From positions 5,440,452 through 5,504,451 of the forward strand of contig CM063294.1 of assembly GCA_032173965.1 (NCBI GenBank): a stretch of DNA of 64,000 nucleotides. Direction: 5' to 3'. Below are positions 40,191 to 53,048 of this stretch, one piece after another (position 1 is the stretch's first letter; every line of letters starts with the position of its first letter). The notes under the pieces are model-generated. The model made no database searches, was not told the origin of the DNA, and worked only from the letters and a program-made list of their open reading frames with translations. The stretch is from Sitta carolinensis (lineage: Eukaryota > Chordata > Aves > Passeriformes > Sittidae). The translations under genes and the position numbers were made by a program.

Positions 40191-43100
40191 AAAAAAAAAA
40201 TTTAGAACAGTATTTACTGTTGTAATTAAACTGATTCCCCCAAGAACTACAATGAACTTTAGGAGGTGATAAATAAACGCTGCAGCAAGCTGTTCCTTTG
40301 AGATTTACACTCTGATGATAAGATCTCACGAGTTCCTGGAGAGAGAAGAAGAAAGTAGGTTCATAATTTATCTTCTTCAGACCTGGTCCAAAACCTATTA
40401 GAGTCATTAGAAGCCTTTAAATTGATTTTGCCCAAAGTTCATTCTAAAGTAATTTTATTCTTGAAATACAAGTTTTAATTTTCTAATGTTAAAATTAAAC
40501 CAGAAATTGCTTATCATTTCCCTTTGAAAAAAAAAAGGGTTTAATATTTACATTAGATTAAAATGATTGTAATTTTTTTCACACACATTTTCTGTAAAGA
40601 AGCAAAAATATATTATGAGTAACAGCAAAAATACTTTTTATAGATCTGCACAACCAGCATCAAGAAATATTTTAGAGAATTTGAAGTGTATATAACTGGA
40701 CACAACTTTTTTATTGAAAAAACTTCACATTTAAACAAGAGGGCAAGAGTTCTCCTTTCTGAACGCTTATTTAAAGGTCCATTTCTCTCTCCATGCACAG
40801 AGATGCTATTTTCTCCAAGTAACAGAGAAATGAAACATTCATCAGTGCCTTATAAGCCTGGTAGTACTGCACGTGACCTTTGGGCTCTTGAAAAGGAGAG
40901 GACAGGAATGCAGGGCTGGTTCAGGGCTGGGAGCTCACCCTTTGATTCCTGTGCCTGTAATGACAATGTTTATTTCACCTGCTGCCCATTTGGGGAATCA
41001 TTCCAGAAGAGGAAAATAATCTGTCAGTTTTATAGTTGAAACAGATGCAAATATGCTGCAAGCATCAAGGTGGCTGCCTACAGGAGGGTGAGAAATAATT
41101 TGAACCTTATTATTTGACTACCAGAGTTGTGTTTCCTTCTCCTTTATTCAACTTCTGTATTCAGTATTACTTTTTAAAAATTAGCTCTCTTTACAGCTTT
41201 TTCCAGCACATTTAATCCATCAGTCATACCTCCAATTGTTTGGAGAAAGAGGTATCTAGCTACCTCTTGAGAAGACTGAAAACCTGAAATGGGACTCGGG
41301 TTTTGGGAACTGCTTCTTTCTCATTTGCCCAGCAGCTCTGCTAAAACCATGACAGTTTACAGCATAATCTCATAGCAGCTCAGCTCTTAATCAAATAAAT
41401 ACGGAATTAGGTAGCCGGTGTGTCTCCTGCCTGATAATTCCTGGATCTGTTACATGCAGGGGAGTTTATTTAAACAACTTTCCCAATGACTTGGAATTCT
41501 TCTTGTAGTGGTGGCCACTTGCATGGAGACAAGGAAAGCTCACCATAGCTCAACAGTGATATTTGTACAGAACACTATGAGAAGAATAAAAGGCGACTTG
41601 GGAGAGGGAAGAGTAGATGAGTGCATGAAACCTGGGATTTCTTGCTCAGGTCTATTCCACAGAGATTAGGAGTATATTGGACAAAAGCACTCTCAGAAAG
41701 ACGCTTTACTGCTATATAGTCACTAAGTGGGAACCAGAATGGAAGTACTTGTTCTTGATTTCAGATAATTTCTGAATTCAGATTCTTATTTTTGACTGTC
41801 TACTTTTTTCTTTCATTTTTTTTTTTTTTTGCAAAGGCATGTCACTTATCTGATATTATTGGTGAATCACTGATATAATTTTTCAACTTGATCCTCATAG
41901 TGCAACAAATGTGGTACTATGAAGCCAAAGTTTTAAAGAAACTAAATATTTGATGGAATAAGACACATAAACTCCCATCTATTTAGTCTTTAAAAACTAA
42001 ACAGTTACTTTAATGCAGTGACAAGCAGGTACTCTCCCATCGAATGCTCTTGGAATGAACAGACTAGTTGGACAAGACCATAATTAATGAGGGAGTAACT
42101 CATTGGCTGTTTTAAGGCACACTGTGAGAAGAATCCCACCTGAAAAACTCATGGGCTAAAATTTTCCGATGAAAGGACAGGTTTCTGTGATCAAAGTCTG
42201 AATTTCTAAGGAACAGACTTACATTTTTTTAGAATAACAACAATAACAGAGAGGATTAATTAATCAGCTTTTTCAGCCCTTCCTAAATAATTATTTTCTT
42301 TCTAATCACAATTCAGCAGTTTTAATAGAGCAGAAACAAGAATTTGCACGATTTGGTCTTAAGTATATTAGCTTTGTTCATTCTGAAGCAACTCATGCTT
42401 CCTCTAGGGATGTACACTGTTGCTTTATTTAGTTATTGTACCTATTTTTACTCTAAAAGAAAAAGAGCATCTTTGACAAAGACCTCTGGCAACAAACTCA
42501 AGGCATCTCACTGTTAGATGTATTCTGATCACAAAGCTTCCTTCTATCTAGGTGGTGAATATAATAAGTAAGATACACCCCTTCTTGTGTAAATTACAGC
42601 TACTGGAACAAAACCAAAAAACTGATATGACAAAAAACATGTTGAAAGCTGCTGTCTGGTGTGCCTGACATAAAATCTTAAACTGAAGGAAGAAATCCCC
42701 AAAATCAGTGTGGACACAGCTTGCTGTGTCTTGTAAAGGTTCTTGTTATTGACTCAAGTTGTTCTTATGTAGAAAGGTTTTATTTTTGTGGAAAATCAAA
42801 ATCTTATGAGCAGAGTAATGAAAATAAAGTCAAAAAAGTCCACATCCCTTCCCACTAGCCTTTCATCTTTGACGAGAGTATGTGGTTCTAATTTTGAGAA
42901 CCTTCAATGAATAATTTAGGATTTCTTCTAAACAGTAGAGATGTTAGATAATCTTAATCCAGACCAGAATTTGTACTCCATCTGACAATGACCCATGGAA
43001 AAAGAAAATCCTTTCTCAGGATCATTCTGTGCTGTTTTGTAAGCTAAAATACTAAAAAGGATGGATCATGTTGGAGTGGCTGATTATCTGGAGGTGTGAA

Positions 43101-44684
43101 GCCACAACAAAAGAGAACTCTTCCTCCTTGAATCCATGCACCTGCATTTCATACAAAAAAACAGAGAGCATAGAATCTAAGGAAGGATTAGTATGCAAGT
43201 GGTAAATATAGTGACCTAGCACATTTATGATTTAAGCAGATGCCAGAAGAAGGAAATACAGATCAACACAAATCAAAAGAACCCAAAAAGTTTCCAAATC
43301 TCACCCAACTCAGTTGCATGGATAACTTGACAGTCTTTATTAAAACTGAGGCAAAGAGAGAAACCTGGGAGGATCAAAACCTGAGGGCTGGAGTCTGCAG
43401 GAGTGCCTGAGGGTACCCACCCTGGCAGCAAGCATGAATGAGTGGAGTTGTGCACAACAGCTCACAGCTTACCTTTGGCTCCTGTAAATTTGTGGCTTTA
43501 CCAACAGAATATTTTATCTTTCTATTTAGATGGGTGTAACGTGTATTACTGGTTATTTTTCAACATTGAAGATGAAAAAACTCTAAAAAAACCAATGTTT
43601 AAAAGACCAAGGCATGCTTTGGAGCTTTGGGAAGGTAGAGAAACATTTTTCATAGCCTTTAAAATGGAGCACAGAGGATAATTAATAGGGACACTGAACT
43701 TGTAATAGCTAAGAATAGAAAATAGTTCTCCTATAAGACTGCATAAGAACTATTACTATTTTCCAACAAAGATAAACTGCTAAAGTATTCTTCTTTTAAT
43801 TTTTTTTTTGTTTACTCTGACTCTTTCTCAAAACAGCCTCATTTTCAAGATTCATTTCTGCATTTGCTCTCAGCATACTCATTTTCTGTACACAGAAAGC
43901 AACACCTCAGTCTCTTTTTGCCCTGTGCAATGAATACAAGACCTTCAGGCTTTCTCCCCACAGTCCCCTTGGTCCAGGTTGTTGTGTGCTGTGTAACAGA
44001 AAAACAGAGAAACTTTATAAAAGGTATGTCCAATAGATGAGGGCCATTTTTGGGGGGGTTTATCCTGTAGTATTCTTTTCACAGCTCTTTACTAATAATG
44101 CAGTTCATGTTACACTCATCAATATGCCCTATACTCTACTGTAAAGTACTTATGCTGACATTAATAATGTACATATTGATAAAGCTTTCGATTCCAAAGT
44201 GTCCTAAAGCACTTCACTAAACACAGCCCCAACCTGTAAGTGAGTTCCCATATACAGCCCTCTGCAGGCAAAGGGTCTTCAACCTCTGCAGGGTCTGTTA
44301 ACAGACAAAGGATATAAAACATGCAAATCCGTGTGGGATGCACCACAGGATCTGAGCAGCATGCACAGAGCTGATTCCTGAGGCTGAAGACTGCAAGCTG
44401 ACAGGAAAGTGCAGCTTGAGAGAACTGAAGGGAGACAGCTTTGGCCCAGCAGAGAAAGCCAGTGTGCATTCTGCCTCATGGGAGCACTGCCTTTAAAGAA
44501 CAACTGCAACAGGGCTGGAAGAACTGAACATCTGAGAAGAGGTAAAATAAGATACACACATGGCACTGAATTGTTAAAACTCCCATTTTCTCGCTGGTCA
44601 CTTCCTAACCCTGCTGAATTGGTCTGCCTACCCATCATGCTCATCCTGAACAGAAATCCTATCAAGTTGATAAATATTATCCTC
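40191..44684. other. AT-rich DNA without recognisable gene
   Basis: Single-copy-looking sequence with a T13 run near 41818. Open frames of 60-136 codons on both strands (including 40686-41039 plus and 44409-44819 plus) have no domains, and the last runs through a poly(T) tract. Nothing else is supported. Confidence 0.55.
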
Positions 44685-44755
44685 GTGGGTTTTTTTTTGT
44701 TTTGTTTTGTTTTTTTTTTTTTTTTTTTTTTTTTTTTTGTTTTGTTTTGTTTTTG
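44685..44755. repeat. T-rich tract with mirror symmetry around T29
   Basis: An uninterrupted T29 run (44710-44738) is flanked on both sides by GTTTTGTTTTG words, so the strand reads nearly the same in both directions, with only T and G present. It is a simple repeat of the window's A/C class. The run length is likely unstable. Confidence 0.92.
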
Positions 44756-45474
44756 TGTCAATACTTATTTTTCCATATCCATAAGCTTTTTCTCCTGGGT
44801 ATGCTATGACCAGAGATAATAACACCACAAAAAGAGCCAGAGCTTACATTTGAACCAATGAACACCTCACGGATCTAACAAATAATTCATTTCTCTTATG
44901 AAATTTTCCTCTTAAAACCCAAAATGCAACTGCACAAAGATTTCACATAAATAAGAACATGAAGCATTGTATAAAGACAGTCTGTACTTATAGGGACGCC
45001 AAATAAAATAGATACTTTTGACATTGTATTGTGGGTTGTTATTAAATCATTAATTGACTTAATGTAAAAGTATGAAGTGATGACTGAGACAAATCTCAAC
45101 GGTGTGAATGGGAAAATGAGTCAATGGAAGTGGCAAAACTGACAGGCTGCATTCAGAGTTTAATGCCAATGGCGAGGGTTTTGTCACATTAAAATTTGGG
45201 ACACAAACTTTGTAGAACAGTACAACAAGGGAAACCTGATTCTGATTTTCTTTATTCCAAAGCAAGAAGTGTCTTACAGAAGTAACTTCACCTTTCCACA
45301 GACTGGTCATTTAAGTGGACAAAATCGGCACAAATCAATAATTTACGGTAGAAGTTTCCAAAGGGAGAATTGTATCACTGTATCTTTGCTGTGTTTAAAC
45401 AGGAGAGTAGAAAAGCTTTGCCATATTTTCTGGGAGTTTGTTGGAAGACAGAAAAATGGCAAACTGTGAAAAGG
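44756..45474. other. Non-coding DNA without recognisable feature
   Basis: AT-rich single-copy-looking sequence. Short opposite-strand frames only. I see nothing further. Confidence 0.55.
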
Positions 45475-45625
45475 GCATATTTTTTCATTAATAATGAAGC
45501 TGGAGTCCATAATCCAGAGTCTTGAGCCTTTAATTTACAATTTAACTGGCAGCTCAAACATCCGGATAAGACAGCAACTGAAATAACATTTTACCTAACG
45601 GCTTATCTCTTCCATCAGAAAGGGT
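45475..45625. promoter_or_regulatory. Candidate conserved non-coding element
   Basis: A short non-repetitive segment with homeodomain-type cores (CATTAATAATGA, near 45487) and scattered CpG pairs (CATCCGGAT near 45560, AACGGC near 45598) in AT-rich DNA. CATCCGGAT contains an ETS-type core on both strands. This is inference from motif texture only. Confidence 0.22.
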
Positions 45626-45959
45626 ATGAGGAATTAATTCTAAGTTTATCCTATGAGATCACAGAGGGCAAAGCTAGAGAGATATGCTGGATTAATCCTC
45701 CAATATCTTAAAAGCAAAACACATTGGAGAGGGGAGAGACAAGGGGAAAACCCCCCAGCAAATACTAAATTTGACAAAGGTTAGTTGCATTTTGAATATG
45801 TCTGGAATTGATTTTTATTCTCCCAAATTATTTTAGCTTTTCATTGCAAGTAGATGTATAAAGCAATAAATGGCTCAAATAAAATATTTCTTTTCTGACC
45901 TATAGTTAAAAATTTAGCATGAGCTCTTAACATCTCTCAACTTGAGTATGAGAATAAAA

Positions 45960-46095
45960 GATGTAAATCAGGTCCCCTGTCACAGCTTTGCCAAGCAAAA
46001 ACTAGATGATCATGATCTGGATGCTTTGGGCCTTTTCTGAATCAGGGTTGAACTACTGAGGCCACTTCTAACTTAAATTATTTTATGGTTCTAGT
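45960..46095 (+). mobile_element. Possible very degraded CR1 3' end
   Basis: The order 'ctagatgatcatgatctgga', then 'gggttgaactactgaggcc', 'acttctaacttaaatta' and 'ttatggttcta' loosely parallels the CR1 terminal segment (GGTTGGACTAGATGA... GGTCCCTTCCAACC... ATTCTATGATTCTA). Divergence is high, and chance resemblance is a serious alternative. Confidence 0.3.
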
Positions 46096-47536
46096 TGTTT
46101 ACTCTATTTCTTAGCTTAAGCAATAACTCACTCACTGTTCTTTTATTTCTTATTAAAACTAAGTGAAGGTGATATTTCCTCAGTGCAAAGCAGACTGAAT
46201 TTCATTGAGTCTGAGTAAGGACTCTCTGTTTAGTGCTCTGTCCATGCTGTAGCTGACAGAACAAATCAAAGCTGAGCTGACATCTAACACTTCATCAGGA
46301 CAAAGATGGATTTTGTTACAGAATCAAGACTAGTGTGATTTTTGGTGTTTAGACGACAGCTTTTCACACGTGCCTTGTTTGAAAGAGATTCATGCAGTAT
46401 GGATTTATCCATGTTTCACCAATAATTAGTTGTGAAATTTTACTCTTCTGCTCCTTTTAGAGAAACAAATATCTACTCCCCTCCAAACCTGATGGTGAAT
46501 AAAAGCCCTTCAAGTTCTGAGAAACACCAGTTCTCTGCTGCTGAATCCCAGCAATTCTCACAAATATTTGTCCCAGACCAGTGGTCTCATATACTCTTTT
46601 GACAGACTTTATTTAAAAGTTAATAAAAGGAAAGCAAGCTTATTTTGCAAACTGAAAAGCTAAGGTTTACTGGGAAAAGAAATATTGTCAAACTCTCACA
46701 TTTATGCTTGTGGAAATTCTCTGATCACCAACCAACATAAAATATCTTTCAATGGGCAATTTCAGACTCTGGAAACAGCTGAACCATGTTAACACTGAAT
46801 GCATGAAAAATCCAAAAAGATTTATTCAGCTTGTTTCTCAGTTCAGCAAATTAGCCCAAACTTAAGTCATTGATAATCCAGTGAAGCAAGGTTTTGCACA
46901 GAAGCTGCCTTATTTATTTGCAGTTAGAAGAGCAGGCAGTCCTATAAACAGAACTGTTTAAGATGCAGCATCTTAAGATTTTTGAGAGATCAGGTAAAGT
47001 TGATCACACACTTTTGAGTCCTTTGATTAGATTTCCCGACTCTTGTATTAGAGGCTTAAAACTGCCTCTCATAAAAAGGAAAGGAATGCTGGTGGAAATC
47101 TGGTGTTCTTCCTCAAAGAGGCAACCCTGCTTTTTGCAGTTAATGCATTCTACTCTTCAGAATCTGTTGATACTTTGATTTTTTGTCAATAGCAAAAATT
47201 TAATCAAGACTAGAAATTCAGAAGATGTTATGACTTTTTGTTTTTTCTCCCCAAAGAGCTTTTCTGTATTAATCAGATAAAATGGACAGACTGAGCAGGA
47301 GCAGTCCAGCCATTTTCACACTAGATCCATTCAACCCTGATTAATGCAGGTGTTTTGGAAACTGTTACACTGAGAAGATTCACAACATTCACTGGTTCTC
47401 ACTCTTCTCCTTTCAGCCCTGGAAGTGTCTGTGAGCACATACCTAGTTTGTGAAATAGAAAACATAAGAAAATTGGCTACCAAAGTGAAAGGTTAATTCT
47501 GACACTTAACTCTATGGCCCTATTTGTCTATTAATG
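46096..47536. other. AT-rich DNA without recognisable gene
   Basis: No array, mobile element or plausible exon is seen. The 71-codon frame at 46963-47178 lacks any domain. Confidence 0.55.
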
Positions 47537-47606
47537 AAAAAAAAAACAAAACAAAAAAAAAAAACAACAAAAACAAAACAAAACAAAACAAAAAACCAAA
47601 AAAACC
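47537..47606. repeat. A-rich (AAAAC)n tract
   Basis: About 70 bases of A broken only by single or double C, with AAAAC units repeated in the right half. It is a simple repeat. Confidence 0.92.
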
Positions 47607-49077
47607 GCTTTATATGAAATACTTATACACCATAACATAGGGGCAGATTATCCTGGACCACACACATATAACAGCTCAGAGTTATCCAGGCTTAAAATGA
47701 GCATTCAGGCAGCCCAGAATATGTTTATTTTATGTGCAGTACAGTTTGCCCCAGCCTGTTGTCTGTTCCGCTTTGAGACAAACTGCAAGGAACATCTTGC
47801 ATAGTTAGACTAAATATGGGAATTTGGGGTACATCTGGTTCCTGAAATGTAGGTAATTACAAGGACTTATTTTAAATTCATGTAACTCTTTGCTTATTTA
47901 ATGCCTTGATTCTTCAATAAAGCAGTGTTTAAGTGCTCAGTGTGTCAGTGACACAGGACAAAAGTCCATATCATGCATTTACTTCATTCACATTATAGAA
48001 CGAATGTAAAAGGATTATAGGATTATTTCAAAACCACACGACGATCGAAACACTGCTCTGTGGCAGAGTTAATGCTTACACACAAACAGCTGAGCTTAGA
48101 GGCACCCCAGAAGAGAGGCACAATCCAAACACTGCAAGGCACTGGAAACTCCAGCTAAGCCTGACAACAGACACATCCCCACAGCAGACAGCAACATCCA
48201 TGCCCTCCAATACCAGCCCCACCACGGCAGAAATATTGGGAAAAATTACTGGCCTCGTGCAATTTAGGAAGCCTGGTGACAACACAGCCTGCTGTATGTG
48301 CCCCACTGCAGGCAGGCGGCCACGGGCACTGCAGGGGCAGGCGCTGCACAGGCAGGGGCAGGGGTCAGTGCCTGCAGTCCAGGGTCACCTGAGGGCAGGG
48401 CACTGCAGGGGCTTTACACTAGAAACTTGAGCTTGACACCAGCTGTACTTTTTTCCCCACATATCACTTTCAGAGAAAAAAAATACAAAAACTTTAATTA
48501 ATATAAAGGTCTAGTAGATCCAAGTAACTAATTACAATGGTTCATAACAATGAAAATTTACCTTTTCCTAGGCTGAAACATTCACACATGACTACTAACA
48601 TCTCTTCTTGGTCTGCCTAATTTTTCCCCGGTGTGATCTTGTTGGCTTTGGTTTGTTTTTCAACTAAAACCAAGCTACAAGTATTTTTTTTCCTCCAAAA
48701 AAAAAGCAGAGCCCCACTAAGAGAAAGGCTGCTGGCTGTGGACAACACACACTGCTGGCTGCACAGCCTGCACACAGGAAGTTTGAACCAGCCACAATCC
48801 TTTCCACTTTTTCCCCTCCTGTATGTAGGCTGTGGACACAAAAAAGCCATTCTGTTTCCAGCAGTGAGCAGATAATGTTGGATGATTAAACTGTGGCAGT
48901 AGCTACATGGCAAATCTTCACGTCCAAAACGTACTGCAGGTGCAGCAGACAAGAAATGTGAAAATGCTGATGCTGTGTTATCACAACACCCACAGTCCCA
49001 ACCTCATGCCCTGTAACCTTCCTGCCCTGCCCGCTGTCTGACCTGCCAAGGCCCCAGCTCTGCCCTGGCCCTCCGTG
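47607..49077. other. Non-coding DNA with GC-rich patch before the hexamer array
   Basis: A GC-rich patch at 48290-48415 contains repeated GGGCA/CAGGGGCAGG words and several CTGCAG motifs. It may be a small eroded minisatellite. The rest is AT-rich. Overlapping frames of 64-111 codons on both strands have no domains. Confidence 0.5.
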
Positions 49078-50358
49078 CAGCAGCAGAGCTCAGCTGGGCA
49101 GGCTGCAGCTCCACCTCCAGCTCCAGCTCCAGCTCCAGCTGCAGCTGCACTCCCAGCTCCAACTCCAGCCCCAGCCCCAGCTCCAGCTCCAGCTGCAGCT
49201 CCGGCCTCAGCCCCAGCTCCAGCTCCACCCCAGCCCCAGCCCCAGCTCCAGCTCCAGCTCCAGCCCCAGCTCCAGCCCCAGCTACAGCTACAGCTCCAGC
49301 CCCAGCCCCAGCTGCAGCTGCAGCTGCAGCCGCAGCTCCAGCTCCAGCTCCAGCTCCAGCTCCAGCTCCAGCCCCAGCTCCAGCCCCAGCTACAGCTCCA
49401 GCCCCAGCTACAGCTCCAGCCCCAGCTACAGCCCCAGCTACAGCTCCAGCTCCAGCTCCAGCCCCAGCCCCAGCTCCAGCTCCAGCTCCAGCCCCAGCCC
49501 CAGCTACAGCTGCAGCTGCAGCCGCAGCTCCAGCTGCAGCTCCAGCCCCAGCCCCAGCTCCAGCTCCAGCTCCAGCTCCAGCTCCAGCTCCAGCTCCAGC
49601 TCCAGCTCCAGCTCCAGCCCCAGCCCCAGCCCCAGCCCAGCTCCAGCTCCAGCTCCAGCTCCAGCCCCAGCTCCAGCCCCAGCTACAGCTCCAGCCCCAG
49701 CCCCAGCTCCAGCTGCAGCTCCAGCCACAGCTCCAGCTCCAGCTCCAGCCCCAGCCCCAGCTGCAGCTCCAGCCCAGCTCCGGCTCCAGCCCCAGCTCCA
49801 GCCCCAGCTCCAGCTCCAGCTCCAGCCCAGCCCCAGCTACAGCTACAGCTCCAGCCCCAGCCCCAGCTACAGCTACAGCTCCAGCCCCAGCCCCAGCTAC
49901 AGCTACAGCTACAGCTCCAGCTCCAGCTCCGGCTCCAGCTCCAACTCCAGCTGCAGCTGCAGCTCCAGCCCCAGCCCCAGCTCCAGCTCCAGCTCCAGCT
50001 CCAGCCCCAGCTCCGGCTCCAGCCCCAGCTACAGCTACAGCTCCAGCTCCAGCCCCAGCCCCAGCTACAGCTACAGCTCCAGCCCCAGCCCCAGCTCCAG
50101 CCCCAGCCCCAGCCCCAGCTGCAGCCCAGCTCCGGACTCCAGCTCCAACTCCAGCTGCAGCTGCAGCTCCAGCCCCAGCCCCAGCTCCAGCTCCAGCTCC
50201 AACTCCAGCTGCAGCTGTCTCCGCCCCAGCTCCAGCTCCAGCTCCAGCTCCAAACTCCAGCTCCAGCTCCAGCTCCAGCTCCAGCCCCAGCCCACTCCAG
50301 CTCCAGCCCACCAAGCTGCAGCCGTCCAGCTGCAGCTCCAGCTGCAGCTGCAGCCACA
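49078..50358. repeat. GC-rich hexanucleotide minisatellite, (CAGCTC/CAGCCC)n
   Basis: About 1.28 kb built almost entirely from six-base units of the form CAGCNC and CAGCTN: CAGCTC, CAGCCC, CAGCTG, CAGCTA and rarer CCGGCT and CAACTC variants. The plus strand is C-rich and the minus strand G-rich. Variant units are not random. The block with CCAACTCCAGCTGCAG recurs at about 49941, 50145 and 50199, spaced 204 and 54 bases (34 and 9 hexamers), and CAGCTACAGCTACAG blocks recur between 49840 and 50070. This means longer segments were duplicated in register. Hexamer phase preserves reading frame and most frames lack stops, so open frames of over 530 codons appear on both strands (49075-50676 plus, 49004-50614 minus), encoding Gln-Leu-Pro and Gly-Ala repeats. 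I regard these as by-products. The G-rich strand contains G-quadruplex-type runs near 49617-49640. Confidence 0.97.
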
Positions 50359-50366
50359 GCACACAC

Positions 50367-50393
50367 TGGGCTTTGGGCTTTGGGCTTTGGGCT
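50367..50393. repeat. Short (GGGCTTT)n tandem repeat
   Basis: Three to four copies of a seven-base GGGCTTT unit directly downstream of the hexamer array. They are unrelated in sequence to the hexamer and probably a separate slippage product. Confidence 0.9.
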
Positions 50394-53048
50394 GCACTCC
50401 CCAGTCCTGCCCCCGCTGCTGCTCTCCCCCTGCTCCTCTCAGAACACAGCAGAACGGCAGAGTCACTCCACATGTGCAGTGAGTGGAAATCTGTGGTGTC
50501 TAGGAGAGGAACACAGGAATAGTGCTTTGTTTTTTTTTTTTTTTTCTTGTAGTAGAGGAGATGAAAAAGTTTTCTACTGTCATTTTGAACTGCAGCTTCT
50601 GTTGTTAAACCCATTAATCTTGATCTACGGCAAAATCAAAGTGAAAGGACATCTCAAAAGTGGCCCCTGTTCTTGAAAAGCACTGTCCAGGAAGTTCTAC
50701 AGATACAGCAGCAGTAGATACAGCACCTGGTGGGTATCAGCCTGTTTTTATTCAGTATCAGACTGTGGAATTAAAGGTGCTGCTCATTACTCATAATAGA
50801 GAAGGACAAATCTCTAAGAGATTTGAAGAGGGTTGAACATGAATACAACCCAAATGCTAATAATAATTTAAAAAAAAAAAAAAAATCTGCTGGCCAAGAC
50901 ACAGATTTTTTTTTTTCTGTTTTTAAAAGGAAGTGCTAAAATTTTGGCACAAACTCCAAAGATGCCTGTGCTGAGGTGTGACTACCATCAACAAATGTGT
51001 CCAACCTTGTCTCTGGGGAGGTTGACAGCAAAATTCCCATTTGTCTTCAGTGGAACAAATTCATTAATGATATAAATTCATTAATGTACTGACTAAAGCT
51101 GGCTGAGCAAAGAATGGCTATGGGGATTAAAGGAGAAAGTAAGATGGATCAGACAGCTGGATCAAAACAGATGTAGAATACTGTAACTTTAAAGTACCAA
51201 ATTATGTGCATACCTACTCTCCTAGGATTGCACCCTCATTAATGAAAACAATATTTAAATCCGTAAGAGAGTAGAAAAAGCTGGATTACTCTGTGTGACA
51301 TGGAACTAATATTGTCTTTTGAGCTTTTCCCTTTAAAAAAAATTAAGTTGAAAGCTCCAGTGTCCCTTTTGCCAAAATTTATGATACAATTTACTGAATT
51401 ATATAAAGCCCTAGCAAGAAATGACACATGTGGGATGACTTTTTATTTGAAATTGTGTTTCTTATACCAAGGTTCATCAAGCTGTTTCATATTTACTCCT
51501 CTGATTAATGATATGTCAGAATTCTAATTCTAGCACCAATTTATTGCTTGTTGGCAATTGGAGAATGAAATAGCTATGTAGGCAACATGCAATATTGATT
51601 TTTATCCATCTTCTTTGAGCTCCAGTAAATGATTCCCAAATGTGCTTTGTTGTTGCAACCTAACTAAACATTACAGTCTTTTTCCTATCGTCCAGTGAAG
51701 TTGTTACTGATGTAGAATATTCCTTAAAGAACAACAGTCTGGTATGATTTGATGACATGTAGGGTGAATTATAGGTTTTCTATTTAAAAATTGTTACTAT
51801 TCAGTTATCTCACTCACAAAGACAAACTCCAAAGGTTATTGGATATTTATACATTTTTGTAAGTGTACTGAATAAAATAATAATAATAAAGAATGTATGC
51901 TTTCAACCATTTTAAAATGAAATTCAGTGTTTAAGGTTATTCTGTGCAGAAGAGCAGAGACTGGAGATAATGCAAAATCTGCAAACTCATCTCATGTGAT
52001 TTGGAGTTGGATCCATCCTAACACCCATGTGAGCAGTGATAGGTAAGCCAGGCAGCCCGACACAAGTAAAGCAATCTCTTCAAAGGCAGCCTCAGCACTG
52101 GGTTTGGCACTCGTGTTCTCATGTTCCTTCACACAGATTCAGAGCATGAGCTCTTCCATGAGACAAGGAGAAATGACTATTTGCATTTGAGATAAACTGG
52201 TTTGAAAGAAAGCTTTCACATCCTTTTTTAAAACGAGGAAAGGAAATTGATCATAATTTTGATTAGGGAAGGGATGAACATTTTAATTGTGAATGATGCA
52301 GACATACTCAGAGGAGGGAAAGGTGGGGTGCACACATGCTGAGCCACGGAAAGTTGCTGCTGGGGCAGGACTTGTTAGGCACTGTGTGCAGGAAGAGAAG
52401 AAATTTGACTCTATTTCTGGCCAGTACTAAAATTCAACAGATAAAGAAATGTGTTCAGCATTATGTCTAAGATTGTAGTAGCCACGTACTTTGTGTAATT
52501 CTAGATCTACTAAGATATGGAAAAAAGTAATTTGAAAGGAAAAGAGAAAGATTTAGAATGTATCCACAGCTCATATTTTCTAAAGCTTGACTTTCAGTGC
52601 TCTTTAGCTAGAAAAATAATGCCTAGGGGGATTTCTTTTAAAGCCTCTCTTTCTGGATTTATGTGTCTGTAAGATGTTCAAAATCCCAGTGCCTACCTAT
52701 CTTTGAAAATATGGTTCTTAGCTTCAAGATCATGCCAGGTATACCAACCTTCAAAATCTTCCTCATCTGGATACTCTGGTGCTTATGTGATACAACTTTT
52801 GTACGTATTTTCTTTCAACAAAACATTTCAATTTTAAAAACAGAGTTAAGACTGCAGAGAGACACATCTCTGACTGCAGAAGGCTGGGCACACGTGGAAT
52901 TGTACATAAAACCAGGTTCAACTTTTCAGGAAACTAACCTGGGCTTCTTCCTGGCTGAGGGCATGATAAGCTACAGCTTCAACATGAAGGAAAACTGAGA
53001 AAGTGGATAATAAAAGTGATTATATTTCAAGTCTGTGCTGGTCAATGA
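50394..53048. other. AT-rich DNA without recognisable gene
   Basis: T16 at 50530-50545 and A16 at about 50870-50885 are homopolymers. The rest is single-copy-looking. Open frames of up to 111 codons (52663-52998 plus) show no domain. Confidence 0.55.

Noticed and set aside
44279..44819. Frames of 136 and 160 codons crossing the T29 tract
   Set aside because: They are extended by reading through a T/G (A/C) homopolymer as Phe or Lys runs. There is no domain on either side.
50367..50393. GGGCTTT repeats as an interstitial telomere-like repeat
   Set aside because: The vertebrate telomere unit is TTAGGG. This unit differs and is present in only three to four copies.
49004..50676. Two opposite-strand open frames of over 530 codons, encoding Gln/Leu/Pro-rich and Gly/Ala-rich proteins
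   Set aside because: They are produced by the six-base period of the minisatellite, which lacks stops in most frames. Both strands and several frames are open, the peptide has no domain, and the frames end soon after leaving the array.
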